From Elusimicrobiota bacterium (GTDB lineage Bacteria; Elusimicrobiota; Elusimicrobia; 2-02-FULL-39-32), in NCBI GenBank assembly GCA_021730935.1, contig JAKFYJ010000032.1, positions 1 through 39,965 of the forward strand: a stretch of 39,965 nt of DNA, in the 5' to 3' direction. Shown one piece after another: positions 16,399 through 24,583 of the stretch. The stretch's first letter is position 1. Every line of letters starts with the position of its first letter. The position numbers and the translations under genes are program-made. The notes below the pieces were generated by a model. That model was not told where the DNA came from and searched no databases. It saw only the letters and a program-made list of their open reading frames with translations.

Positions 16399-17384
16399 TC
16401 ACCGGCGGTTCCGGCTTCATCGGGTCCAATTTCATCCGCTATTGGGGTGAAAAATATCCGAACGATGCCCTGACCAATTTGGACCGCCTCACATATGCCT
16501 CTCAGGGTTCCGCCGCGCTCAAAAAATCCAAAGTCCGTTTCGTCAAAGGCGACATTTGCGATAAAAAACTGGTTGAAAAACTCATGAAAGGAATGGAGAC
16601 AGTCGTCCACTTCGCCGCCGAAACCCATGTGGACCGCTCCATCCAAGACAGCCAGATTTTCCTCAAGACCAATGTCCTCGGCACCCAAACCCTCCTGGAA
16701 GCGGCCCGCAAAAACAATGTTTCCAAATTTATTTTCATATCCACCGACGAGGTTTATGGCTCCATCGACAAGGGGACCTTCAGCGAATATTCTCCGCTCC
16801 GGCCCAACAGCCCCTATGCCGCCTCCAAAGCGTCTGGGGACCTCCTCTGCCGGTCTTATTGGGTGACCTATAAATTCCCCGTGATTGTGACGCGCTGCTG
16901 CAACAATTATGGCCCCGCGCAGTTCCCTGAAAAAGTGATCCCGCTTTTCATCTCGAACCTCATGGAAGACAAAAAAGTTCCGCTTTATGGCAAAGGCGCC
17001 AACGTCCGCGAATGGATTCATGTGGATGATCACGCGAGCGCCGTGGAACAAGTGTTGGCCAAGGGGGAACCGGGCGAGATTTATAATATCGGCACAGGCG
17101 AAGAGCTCAACAACCGCGAGCTCACGAAAAAAATCATCGCGGCCCTCGGCAAAGACGAAAGCTGGATTGAACCCGTTCAGGACCGCCCGGGCCACGACCT
17201 GAGATATGCCCTTGATTCCTCCAAACTCCGCGCGTTGGGATGGAAACCCAAAACAAATTTTGACGAAGGGCTCCGCCAGACGGTGGAATGGTATAAAAAT
17301 AATGTTTCATGGTGGAAAAAGATCAAGCAAAAAGGCGCATACAAGTCTTATATTAAAAAGCAGTATGCGGGCCGCTCGAAATGA
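16383..17384 (+). CDS. rmlB: dTDP-glucose 4,6-dehydratase
   Basis: Converts dTDP-glucose to dTDP-4-keto-6-deoxyglucose using bound NAD. The 333 aa carry TGGSGFIGSNFIRY, the HFAAETHVDRSI substrate stretch, the family-defining T121-D122-E123 triad in STDEVYG, Y145 and K149 in YAASK, CCNNYGPAQFPEK, REWIHVDDHA and the late DRPGHDLRYALD. These are diagnostic for RmlB rather than other SDRs. It follows RmlA logically, and a probable reductase follows it, but no RmlC 3,5-epimerase is encoded in the window. Confidence 0.95.
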   Translation: MAKILITGGSGFIGSNFIRYWGEKYPNDALTNLDRLTYASQGSAALKKSKVRFVKGDICDKKLVEKLMKGMETVVHFAAETHVDRSIQDSQIFLKTNVLGTQTLLEAARKNNVSKFIFISTDEVYGSIDKGTFSEYSPLRPNSPYAASKASGDLLCRSYWVTYKFPVIVTRCCNNYGPAQFPEKVIPLFISNLMEDKKVPLYGKGANVREWIHVDDHASAVEQVLAKGEPGEIYNIGTGEELNNRELTKKIIAALGKDESWIEPVQDRPGHDLRYALDSSKLRALGWKPKTNFDEGLRQTVEWYKNNVSWWKKIKQKGAYKSYIKKQYAGRSK

Positions 17385-18262
17385 GAGTTTTGATGACGGG
17401 GACCTCCGGTCTCGTCGGGCATGATCTCTGGCCCATCCTTTCCGCCGACGGGCACGATGTCTGGGGCATTGGAAGAAAAAAACCCGACTTTGTAAATTTC
17501 ACGCAGTGGAGAAGCGGCGACATCGCTGACCAGGAAGCCACCGTGAAATCCATTGAGCGCATCAACCCCGACTGCGTGATTCATTTGGCGGCTCTCTCCA
17601 ACCCCGACGATTGCGAACGGGACCCCGAGACGGCCTATAAAGCCAACGCGCTCGGGACAAGGAACATCGCCCTTGCTTGCCAAAAGTTTGACACTGACAT
17701 GGTGTATGTCTCGACGGACCAGGTTTTCAACGGAAAGAAAAAGACGCCTTATCGGGAAAATGACCCTGTGGATCCGGTCAACACATACGGCCAAACCAAA
17801 GTGTGGGGAGAAAATTTCACGCGGGACCTGCTCCGGAGATTTTATATCGTGAGGACCGCTCTTGTGTTCGGGACTTCGCGCCCCACATTTGTGCCGAGAG
17901 TGGCTCGGGCCGCGGCCACGGGGGAAACGGTGGTGGCGGCAACCGACATCGTCAATTCTCCGACCTATTCAAAAGATTTGGCGAAAGCGTTGTCATTTTT
18001 AATCAAAACAGGGGCTTATGGAACTTATCACATCGCCAACGAAGGTCACTGCAACCGATACGAACTTTCGCAATTCATCGCTGAGTCCCTCGGAGCGAAG
18101 CTCACTTTCATAAAAAAGGGGAGCAGTGAGTCGCTCAAACTTCCGGCGAAACGTCCGGGATTCAGCCCCATAGAAAATTTTATCTGGAACCTTCAAGGAT
18201 TTCCAAAGATGAGGACCTGGCAGGAAGCCGTCTTGGATTTTTTAGAAGAACTACCCGAATAG
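17381..18262 (+). CDS. RmlD-like dTDP-4-keto-sugar reductase
   Basis: Second RmlD-type SDR, 293 aa: MTGTSGLVGHDLW, DCVIHLAALSNPDDCERD, VYVSTDQVFNG, YGQTK active site, VRTALVFG. It starts on the rmlB stop (ATGA), so it most likely reduces the RmlB product or an epimer of it. With RmlC it would give dTDP-rhamnose. Without a 3,5-epimerase a dTDP-6-deoxyhexose of gluco or galacto form is possible. The C-terminus keeps KRPGFSPIENF, similar to the KRPVRGG of the minus-strand paralogue. Function as a sugar reductase is well supported, the exact sugar is not. Confidence 0.85.
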   Translation: MRVLMTGTSGLVGHDLWPILSADGHDVWGIGRKKPDFVNFTQWRSGDIADQEATVKSIERINPDCVIHLAALSNPDDCERDPETAYKANALGTRNIALACQKFDTDMVYVSTDQVFNGKKKTPYRENDPVDPVNTYGQTKVWGENFTRDLLRRFYIVRTALVFGTSRPTFVPRVARAAATGETVVAATDIVNSPTYSKDLAKALSFLIKTGAYGTYHIANEGHCNRYELSQFIAESLGAKLTFIKKGSSESLKLPAKRPGFSPIENFIWNLQGFPKMRTWQEAVLDFLEELPE

Positions 18263-18278
18263 GAGAACCATAATCGCG

Positions 18279-19577
18279 ATGAATATCTGCATGATTGGCA
18301 CAGGATACGTTGGGCTGGTGACGGGAACTTGTTTCGCAGAGCTTGGAAACAAAGTCATTTGCGTCGATAACGACCCCAGGAAAATCGGGCTCTTGAAGAA
18401 AGGCGAAATGCCCATCTATGAGCCGGGACTGGAAGAGCTGGTCCATAAAAATGTGAAGGCCGGACGATTGTCCTTCTCCATGTCGATCGCAGACGCCATC
18501 AAGACCGCCGATTTCGCTTTCATCGCGGTGGGAACCCCGCCCAGGTCAGACGGGTCCGCGGATTTGTCTTATGTCGAAAACGTTTCGCGAGAGATCGCCC
18601 AGAACCTGAAAAAATATCTCGTCATCGTTGAAAAATCCACCGTGCCCGTGGAGACCTGCGAGTGGGTGAAAAAAACCGTCTCCAAATATAACCGCAAGAA
18701 AATTCCCTTTGATGTCGTTTCCAACCCGGAATTTTTGCGAGAAGGCACCGCCGTCACGGATTTCTTGAAACCTGACCGCGTGATCGTGGGGCTGGAATCT
18801 GACCGGGCAAAAAAATCGGTGCAGAAACTTTATGGCCCGCTCAAGTGCCCGATCCTTTTCACTGATACAAAGAGCGCCGAGATCATCAAGCATGCCTCCA
18901 ACTCTTTCCTGGCGACCAAGATTTCGTACATCAACTCGGTGGCGAAAATCTGCGAAAAAGTCGGAGCCAACGTCGAGCAGGTTGCAGAAGGCATGGGGTT
19001 TGATCCCAGGATCGGGAGATCTTTCCTGAACGCCGGATGCGGGTTCGGAGGTTTTTGTTTCCCGAAAGACCTTGAAGCCTTCCTCTGGATCTCCAAAAAG
19101 CTCGGAGCGGATTTCGAAATGCTCGAAGCCGTAAAAAAAGTGAATGAAGAGCAGATCATCCATTTCGTGCATAAAATTGAAGAAGCGCTCTGGATCATCA
19201 ACGGCAAAACCGTGGGCATCCTGGGCCTGGCCTTCAAGCCCAACACCGACGACATGCGTTTCGCGCCTTCCATCGACATCATCCGCATGCTCCAGGAACG
19301 CGGCGCCAAAATTCAGGCTTATGATCCCATCAGCATGCCGAACGCCAAGAAAGTCCTGCAGAACGTCGCCTTGAAAGACTCAGTTTATGACGTCGCCAAG
19401 GGCGCGGACTGCCTCGTGATCGTCACCGAATGGCCGCAGTTCCGCAAAATCGACCTCGGGAAGATCAAGAAGCTCCTCAGCCACCCCACAATTATCGACG
19501 GAAGAAATTTGTTCCTGCCCGAAAACATGAAAAAACTCGGGTTCCATTATTCTTCCATCGGAAGGAAATCGGTATAA
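18279..19577 (+). CDS. ugd: UDP-glucose 6-dehydrogenase
   Basis: Two-step NAD oxidation of UDP-glucose to UDP-glucuronate. The 432 aa have the Rossmann start [47 protein letters not shown], the Lys/Asn pair in [10 protein letters not shown] and the catalytic C260 in [11 protein letters not shown]. The C-terminal domain shows [19 protein letters not shown]. Catalytic residues are complete, unlike the paralogue at 24584-25885. AGGAG at 18261-18265 overlaps the previous stop, 13 bases from the ATG. It feeds the UDP-xylose synthase next door. Confidence 0.95.
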   Translation: MNICMIGTGYVGLVTGTCFAELGNKVICVDNDPRKIGLLKKGEMPIYEPGLEELVHKNVKAGRLSFSMSIADAIKTADFAFIAVGTPPRSDGSADLSYVENVSREIAQNLKKYLVIVEKSTVPVETCEWVKKTVSKYNRKKIPFDVVSNPEFLREGTAVTDFLKPDRVIVGLESDRAKKSVQKLYGPLKCPILFTDTKSAEIIKHASNSFLATKISYINSVAKICEKVGANVEQVAEGMGFDPRIGRSFLNAGCGFGGFCFPKDLEAFLWISKKLGADFEMLEAVKKVNEEQIIHFVHKIEEALWIINGKTVGILGLAFKPNTDDMRFAPSIDIIRMLQERGAKIQAYDPISMPNAKKVLQNVALKDSVYDVAKGADCLVIVTEWPQFRKIDLGKIKKLLSHPTIIDGRNLFLPENMKKLGFHYSSIGRKSV

Positions 19578-19579
19578 CC

Positions 19580-20518
19580 ATGAAAGTTCTAATCACCGGC
19601 GGCGCAGGGTTTTTGGGCAGCCACATCACCGATTATATGATCAAGCAGGGACACCATGTCACCTGCATGGACAACTTGGTGACAGGTTCAAAGGAGAACA
19701 TCCAACACCTTTTCGGAAATCCTCAATTCTCTTTTGTGAACCAGGATGTGACGAATTTCATTCATGTCCCGGGAAAAATTGATGCCGTGCTCCATTTCGC
19801 GAGCCCCGCGAGCCCCGTGGATTATCTGAAAATTCCCATCCCGACTCTCAAGGTTGGATCTCTCGGAACGCACAAGACTCTCGGCCTCGCTAAAGAAAAG
19901 AAAGCGATATTCATGATTGCCTCCACCTCTGAAGTTTACGGCGACCCTCTCATCAATCCCCAGAACGAAAAATATTGGGGAAATGTGAACCCTGTGGGGC
20001 CGCGCGGCGTCTATGACGAAGCCAAACGGTTCGCAGAAGCGATGACGATGGCTTATCACCGTTATCACAAGATGCCTGTCAGGATCTTGAGAATTTTTAA
20101 CACTTATGGGCCCCGCATGCGCTTGAAAGACGGGAGAGCCATCCCCAACTTTGTGACGCAAGCCATCAAGGGGAGCCCCATCACGGTTTATGGCGACGGG
20201 TCCCAGACCAGAAGCTTGTGTTATGTGGACGATCTGGTGCGCGGAATTTATAAACTCCTTCTCTCCAACATGAATGAGCCGGTCAACATCGGGAACCCCG
20301 AAGAAATCACGCTCATGGAACTGGCGGAGACGGTGAAGTCTCTCGTGAAAAGCAAAAGCAAGATCGTCCTGAAACCCTTGCCTGTGGATGACCCCAAAGT
20401 CCGCTGCCCCGACATCACGCTTGCGAAAAAATCTCTCAAATGGGAACCGCAGGTGTCCCTCAAAGAAGGGCTTGCGAAAACCATCCCATACTTTAGAAAG
20501 GCGTTAAAGGAATCATGA
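19580..20518 (+). CDS. UDP-glucuronate decarboxylase (UDP-xylose synthase)
   Basis: Extended SDR that decarboxylates UDP-glucuronate to UDP-xylose. The diagnostic run is [51 protein letters not shown] (Y145/K149), [19 protein letters not shown] and [16 protein letters not shown], all typical of UXS. The open frame extends upstream into ugd, but the ATG at 19580 is chosen because it gives the canonical [15 protein letters not shown] start at 312 aa and follows the ugd stop by two bases, with GAAGGA at 19561-19566. ugd plus this gene form a two-step UDP-xylose module. Confidence 0.92.
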   Translation: MKVLITGGAGFLGSHITDYMIKQGHHVTCMDNLVTGSKENIQHLFGNPQFSFVNQDVTNFIHVPGKIDAVLHFASPASPVDYLKIPIPTLKVGSLGTHKTLGLAKEKKAIFMIASTSEVYGDPLINPQNEKYWGNVNPVGPRGVYDEAKRFAEAMTMAYHRYHKMPVRILRIFNTYGPRMRLKDGRAIPNFVTQAIKGSPITVYGDGSQTRSLCYVDDLVRGIYKLLLSNMNEPVNIGNPEEITLMELAETVKSLVKSKSKIVLKPLPVDDPKVRCPDITLAKKSLKWEPQVSLKEGLAKTIPYFRKALKES

Positions 20519-21120
20519 TCTATAGCCAAAAATATCTCGAAGAAGCCGTGCAGATCATCAAGCAGATCGATCCTGCCAAGATTGAAATTCTGGCGGAAAA
20601 ACTGGCCGCCGTCCACAAAAATGGCGGGCGGATGTTTTTTCTGGGCGTGGGGGGAAGCGCGGCCAACGCCTCTCATGCCGTGAACGATTTCAGGAAAATC
20701 TGCGGGATGGAAGCCTATGCCCCGACCGACAATGTGAGCGAACTGACCGCCCGGATCAACGACGACGGCTGGGAAACTTCCCTCACGAACTGGCTCAAGG
20801 GGAGCCGGCTGAACAAGAAAGACGGAATTATGGTTTTTTCTGTGGGCGGGGGAAACGCGGAGAAGAACATCAGCCCCAACATTGTCCACGCGCTCAAATT
20901 TGCGAAACAAATCGGCTGCGGCATTTTCGGAATCGTGGGCAGAGACGGCGGATACACGGCCCAGGTTGCGGACGCGGCCTTGATCGTGCCCACCGTGAAC
21001 CCCGAAACCGTCACCACGCACGCCGAAGCTTTTCAGGCCGTTTTGTGGCACTTGCTCGTCTCCCACCCGAGCTTGAAGGCCAATCAAATGAAATGGGAAT
21101 CAGCAACTGGAACCAAATAA
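20515..21120 (+). CDS. SIS-domain sugar-phosphate isomerase, GmhA-like
   Basis: SIS-fold protein of 201 aa related to sedoheptulose-7-phosphate isomerase GmhA, which makes D-glycero-D-manno-heptose 7-phosphate. Evidence: [23 protein letters not shown] (phosphate-binding Ser-rich loop), [40 protein letters not shown] and the C-terminal [10 protein letters not shown]. It starts on the UXS stop. The presence of transaldolase, HddC-like and HddA-like genes next to it supports a heptose role. Many such SIS genes in glycan loci act on unknown ketose phosphates, so the substrate is inferred from context. Confidence 0.85.
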   Translation: MIYSQKYLEEAVQIIKQIDPAKIEILAEKLAAVHKNGGRMFFLGVGGSAANASHAVNDFRKICGMEAYAPTDNVSELTARINDDGWETSLTNWLKGSRLNKKDGIMVFSVGGGNAEKNISPNIVHALKFAKQIGCGIFGIVGRDGGYTAQVADAALIVPTVNPETVTTHAEAFQAVLWHLLVSHPSLKANQMKWESATGTK

Positions 21121-21121
21121 C

Positions 21122-21128
21122 GGAGGAA
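21122..21128 (+). promoter_or_regulatory. Strong Shine-Dalgarno (GGAGGAA) of the transaldolase gene
   Basis: GGAGG lies five bases before the ATG at 21132. The open frame extends upstream through the end of the SIS gene, so this site settles the start. It is among the strongest ribosome sites in the window, where most genes rely on ATGA coupling, and suggests higher or independent translation of the transaldolase. Confidence 0.85.
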
Positions 21129-21131
21129 CAT

Positions 21132-21890
21132 ATGAAATCTGAAACTTTAGAAAAATCTCACTCGACCGCAAGAATCATGAACCGCAAAGATTTGAAGATA
21201 AAAATATACGCGGACGGCGCCAACAAAGACGACATGGTGAGCGCATACAAGAGCAAGATGGCTGACGGGTTCACCACCAACCCTTCTCTCATGCGCAAAG
21301 CCAATGTCACGGATTACGAATCGTTCGCTAAATCCGTTTTGGCCGAAATCAAAGATGTGTCCATCTCCTTTGAAGTCTTCTCGGATGATCTGGACCAGAT
21401 GGAACGCGAAGCCCGCAAGATCGCGACCTGGGGCAAAAACATCCATGTAAAAATCCCGGTTCAAAACACCAAGGGACAATTCAGCGGCCCCCTCATCAAG
21501 AAACTTCACGCGGAAGGCGTGCCCCTGAACATCACGGCCATTCTAACGATCGACCAGGTGAAAAGAGTTTCGGAATGTTTAAGGGGCGATGTTCCTTCCA
21601 TCGTTTCCGTTTTCGCGGGCCGCATCGCGGACACCGGAGTGGACCCCATCCCCGCCATGCTGGAATCGGCAAAAATTTTGAAACCTTTGGCCAAGTGCGA
21701 GCTCCTTTGGGCCAGCACGCGGGAACTCCTCAATGTGGTTCAGGCTGAACAGTGCGGATGCCACATCATCACGGCTCCCAACGACATCCTGAAAAAGCTC
21801 TCCATGCTCGGCAAAGATCTGAGCGAACTGTCTCTGGACACGGTGAAAATGTTCCTGGAAGACAGCACAAAATCGGGATTCAAAATCTAA
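21132..21890 (+). CDS. Transaldolase-family protein
   Basis: Class I aldolase of the transaldolase/fructose-6-phosphate aldolase family, 252 aa from the ATG set by the Shine-Dalgarno. The Schiff-base lysine is K107 in NIHVKIPVQN. Other marks: the DGFTTNPSLM signature, PLNITAILT, SVFAGRIADTGVDP, LLWASTRE and CHIITAPNDIL. The length is between short TalC/FSA (about 220) and classical TalB (about 315). About 25 poorly conserved residues precede the barrel. Transaldolases make sedoheptulose 7-phosphate, the GmhA substrate, and the gene sits directly after the GmhA-like one, so a dedicated heptose-precursor role is plausible. A housekeeping pentose-phosphate role is the alternative. Confidence 0.88.
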   Translation: MKSETLEKSHSTARIMNRKDLKIKIYADGANKDDMVSAYKSKMADGFTTNPSLMRKANVTDYESFAKSVLAEIKDVSISFEVFSDDLDQMEREARKIATWGKNIHVKIPVQNTKGQFSGPLIKKLHAEGVPLNITAILTIDQVKRVSECLRGDVPSIVSVFAGRIADTGVDPIPAMLESAKILKPLAKCELLWASTRELLNVVQAEQCGCHIITAPNDILKKLSMLGKDLSELSLDTVKMFLEDSTKSGFKI

Positions 21891-21900
21891 AAGAGTTTCA

Positions 21901-22842
21901 ATGTCCAGCGGGAAAATTCTCATCACAGGGGTTGCCGGATTCATCGGAAGCAACCTGGCAGACCGCCTTTTAAAAGAGGGGTACGAGGTCACGGGGCTGG
22001 ACAACCTCGCCTACGGCGTGAAAGAACAGATCCCCGCCGGCGTGAAATTCATCAAAGGCGACATCCGCTCCAAGGATATTTATCCGGTCTTCAAAGGCAT
22101 GGACGCGGTTTATCACCTGGCGGCCAAAAACTGCATCTCAGACTGCCAGATCGACCCCGTGGAAACCAGCGACATCAATGTCACGGGAACCGTCAATGTG
22201 TTTGAAGCCGCGAAACAAGCGGGCGTAAAAAAAGTGATCTACGCCGAATCCTCCGCGATTTATGAGGGAAGCTCAAAATATCCCACGCCCGAAGAAGACG
22301 AAAAGCCCGAATCGTTTTATTCCGCGAGCAAGTTCGCAGAGAAAATTTTCGCCGAAGCTTATGTGCGGTTCCATAAAATGAATTTCACGGCGCTCCGATA
22401 TTTTTGCGTTTATGGCCCCAGGCAGGATTATCGCCGGAGCATCCCGCCCGTCATGAGCGCGTTCATCATCAAACTGCTCAGAGGCGAAAAGCCCACCATC
22501 TACGGCACGGGGGAAAAGCGGAGAGATTTTGTTTATGTTGATGACGTGAACGATTTCCACCTGCTTTGCCTGAAAGACCGGCGCACGGACGGCGGAACCT
22601 TCAATGTGGGGAGCGGAGAAAATTATTCCGTGCAGGACATTTTTAACGCCGTGGAAAGCATTTTGAAGACGGGCATCAACCCCGAACACAAGGCGGATCT
22701 CCCCGGAGAGTCGCAGTTGACCTTGGCCGACATCACAAAAGCCAAATCTCTGGGCTGGAAACCCAAAACTTCCCTGAAAGAGGGGCTCTCAAAATCCGTC
22801 GAATATATTCGGGAACATGTGATGGCTCAGGCAAAGGCGTGA
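21901..22842 (+). CDS. NAD-dependent sugar-nucleotide epimerase/dehydratase (extended SDR)
   Basis: Extended SDR of 313 aa with ILITGVAGFIGSNLAD, YHLAAKNCISDCQIDP, AESSAIYEG, the YSASK active site, LRYFCVYGPRQDYRR and RRDFVYVDDVNDF. It is GalE/WbpP-like but the substrate cannot be read from sequence. Its position between transaldolase and HddC/HddA-like genes suggests action on a heptose nucleotide, for example C4 or C6 epimerisation (an HldD/Hdd-type step) or C4-keto chemistry. It lacks a clear Shine-Dalgarno in the 10-base gap, and the nucleotidyltransferase starts on its stop codon (GTGA). Confidence 0.8.
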   Translation: MSSGKILITGVAGFIGSNLADRLLKEGYEVTGLDNLAYGVKEQIPAGVKFIKGDIRSKDIYPVFKGMDAVYHLAAKNCISDCQIDPVETSDINVTGTVNVFEAAKQAGVKKVIYAESSAIYEGSSKYPTPEEDEKPESFYSASKFAEKIFAEAYVRFHKMNFTALRYFCVYGPRQDYRRSIPPVMSAFIIKLLRGEKPTIYGTGEKRRDFVYVDDVNDFHLLCLKDRRTDGGTFNVGSGENYSVQDIFNAVESILKTGINPEHKADLPGESQLTLADITKAKSLGWKPKTSLKEGLSKSVEYIREHVMAQAKA

Positions 22843-23555
22843 ACGACAATTTGGCCAAAGCCCTCGTGCTCTCCGCGGGAAAAGGAACAAGGATCGCGGC
22901 TCTCTCCAGCCGGCGGCCCAAAGTTTTGCTTGAGATCGACGGACAGCCCGTCCTGCACCACAACTTGAGACTGCTCGCCAATCACCGCGTTCAGCAGGTG
23001 TGGATCAACCTGCACTATGAAGCGGAGCAGATTAAAGAATACGCCGGCAACGGCGAAAAATGGGGACTCAGCGTCCAATATTCAGAAGAGAAAGAAATTT
23101 TGGGCACGGCAGGCGCGGTCAAGAATCTGCGCAGCGAATTTTCGGATAAAAATTTTTTCGTGCTTTATGGAGACAACTATACGGACTGCAACCTCTCGGA
23201 GCTTATGCAAACGCACATTAAATCAGGCGCCATGGCGACCCTGGCCCTCTTTGACCCCAAACGAGTTCCCAACAGCGGAATCGCCGGAGGCAGAGTTTTG
23301 ATCAACGCTCAGGGCATCGTGGAAAACTTCATCGAAGGCCAGAGCGGCCAAAACGAAGGCCTCGTCAACGGCGGAGTTTATGCCCTGCATCCCTCGATCT
23401 TGAATGAAATCCCTGAAGGGTTTTCGGATTTCGGCAAGGACATTTTCCCAAAACTCATCAGCCAGGGCAAAAAAATTTCGTCTTATCTCATTCAGGGCTT
23501 TTGTTTCGGCATCGACACCCCGGAAGCCTATCAACAGGCGCAAAAATCACGATGA
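22839..23555 (+). CDS. hddC: Sugar-1-phosphate nucleotidyltransferase, HddC-like
   Basis: Predicted to attach a nucleotide (GMP in characterised HddC) to heptose 1-phosphate. The 238 aa start with a GTG overlapping the previous stop. They show ALVLSAGKGTRIAAL, the RRPKVLLEIDGQPVL lysine motif, EILGTAGAVKN, VLYGDNYTD (metal Asp), VENFIEGQSG, GLVNGGVYALHP and FGIDTPEAY. The short length without a beta-helix matches HddC/RmlA-short types and not GlmU or long RmlA. HddC assignment rests on the adjacent HddA-like kinase. Another NDP-sugar cannot be excluded. Confidence 0.78.
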   Translation: MNDNLAKALVLSAGKGTRIAALSSRRPKVLLEIDGQPVLHHNLRLLANHRVQQVWINLHYEAEQIKEYAGNGEKWGLSVQYSEEKEILGTAGAVKNLRSEFSDKNFFVLYGDNYTDCNLSELMQTHIKSGAMATLALFDPKRVPNSGIAGGRVLINAQGIVENFIEGQSGQNEGLVNGGVYALHPSILNEIPEGFSDFGKDIFPKLISQGKKISSYLIQGFCFGIDTPEAYQQAQKSR

Positions 23556-24583
23556 TCGTTTCCCGAACTCCTTTTAGAGTCACGCTCGGCGGCGGAGGAA
23601 CAGACCTGCCTTCTTTTTATGAAAAGCACGGCGGCATGATTTTGGCCATGGGCTTGGATAAATATATGTATGTCTGCATGAACCGCCCTCTCGTCGAAAA
23701 AAGGATCATCCTCCATTACACCAAAAGCGAATCTGTGGAACATGTTTCCGAACTCAAACATGAGCTCGCGCGCGAAGCGTTCCGCCTGCACGGCATCGAG
23801 CACAGCATGGAAGTGACGTCCCTCGCGGACATTCCGGCCTCCACCGGCCTCGGGTCCTCCTCGTGTTATCTGGTGGGGCTCCTCGTCGCTCTCCATGCGT
23901 ACCGCAAAGATTACATTTCTCTCCAGAGCATCGCCGAAGAGGCCTGCCACATCGAATTGGAAGTGCTCAAAAAAGGGATCGGGAAACAAGACCAATATAT
24001 GGCCGCATATGGCGGAATGACGGTTTTGGACATCGCCAAGGACGGAAAAGTGAAGGTCCGCCAGCTGGCTCTCTCCACCTGGGCCATCGCAGAGCTCGTG
24101 TCCAACTGCCACATTTATTATCTCCAGAAAAAACGCGACGCCGTCCAGATGCTGGAAGACCAAAACCAGGCGATGAAAAAGGAAACGAAAACCCGCTCGC
24201 AAGTGGAAGACAGCCTCTTGAACATCAAGGATTTGGGCCACAGAATTTTGAAGTCCGTGGAAGAAGGGGATTTCGATAATTTCGGACTGCTGATGGATGA
24301 GCATTGGAAGAACAAGAAAAAACTCTCGGACAAAATTTCGTTCAAAGAAGTGGACGACCTTTATGAACTCGTTAAAAAAGATCATGGGGTCCTGGGCGGA
24401 AAAATCATCGGGGCCGGCGGCGGCGGATTTTTGATGCTGTATACTCCTAAAAACGGCAAACAGCTCACAGAATTTATGATGGGCAAAGGTTATGCTCGGC
24501 TCAACTATAATGTCGAATTTGAAGGAAGCAAGGTCGTGACCGACCTGAGAAGTTCCCAGGGACTGGGAGAAGGACACAGTTAA
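23552..24583 (+). CDS. hddA: GHMP kinase, D-glycero-D-manno-heptose 7-phosphate kinase-like
   Basis: Phosphorylates heptose 7-phosphate at C1 in the GDP-heptose route. The 343 aa begin VSRTPFRVTLGGGGTDLPSFY, continue with GLDKYMYVCMNRP, HELAREAFR, the ATP loop DIPASTGLGSSSC, the AEEACHIELEVL helix, GIGKQDQYMAAYGG and the C-terminal KIIGAGGGGFLMLY. These match HddA and the related fucose kinase domain. The frame is open upstream, but the ATG at 23552 overlaps the previous stop (ATGA) and gives the standard N-terminus. The product would need a GmhB-type phosphatase, which is not in the window. Confidence 0.86.
   Translation: MIVSRTPFRVTLGGGGTDLPSFYEKHGGMILAMGLDKYMYVCMNRPLVEKRIILHYTKSESVEHVSELKHELAREAFRLHGIEHSMEVTSLADIPASTGLGSSSCYLVGLLVALHAYRKDYISLQSIAEEACHIELEVLKKGIGKQDQYMAAYGGMTVLDIAKDGKVKVRQLALSTWAIAELVSNCHIYYLQKKRDAVQMLEDQNQAMKKETKTRSQVEDSLLNIKDLGHRILKSVEEGDFDNFGLLMDEHWKNKKKLSDKISFKEVDDLYELVKKDHGVLGGKIIGAGGGGFLMLYTPKNGKQLTEFMMGKGYARLNYNVEFEGSKVVTDLRSSQGLGEGHS

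Noticed and set aside
19430-19579. Possible 50-residue N-terminal extension of the UDP-xylose synthase
   Set aside because: This part lies in another frame of ugd. The canonical SDR start at 19580 follows the ugd stop with an upstream GAAGGA.
21132-21890. Tyrosine codon use as a transfer signal (all TAC in the transaldolase, mostly TAT in genes such as trpB)
   Set aside because: Only three tyrosines occur in the transaldolase, too few to support any claim of foreign origin.
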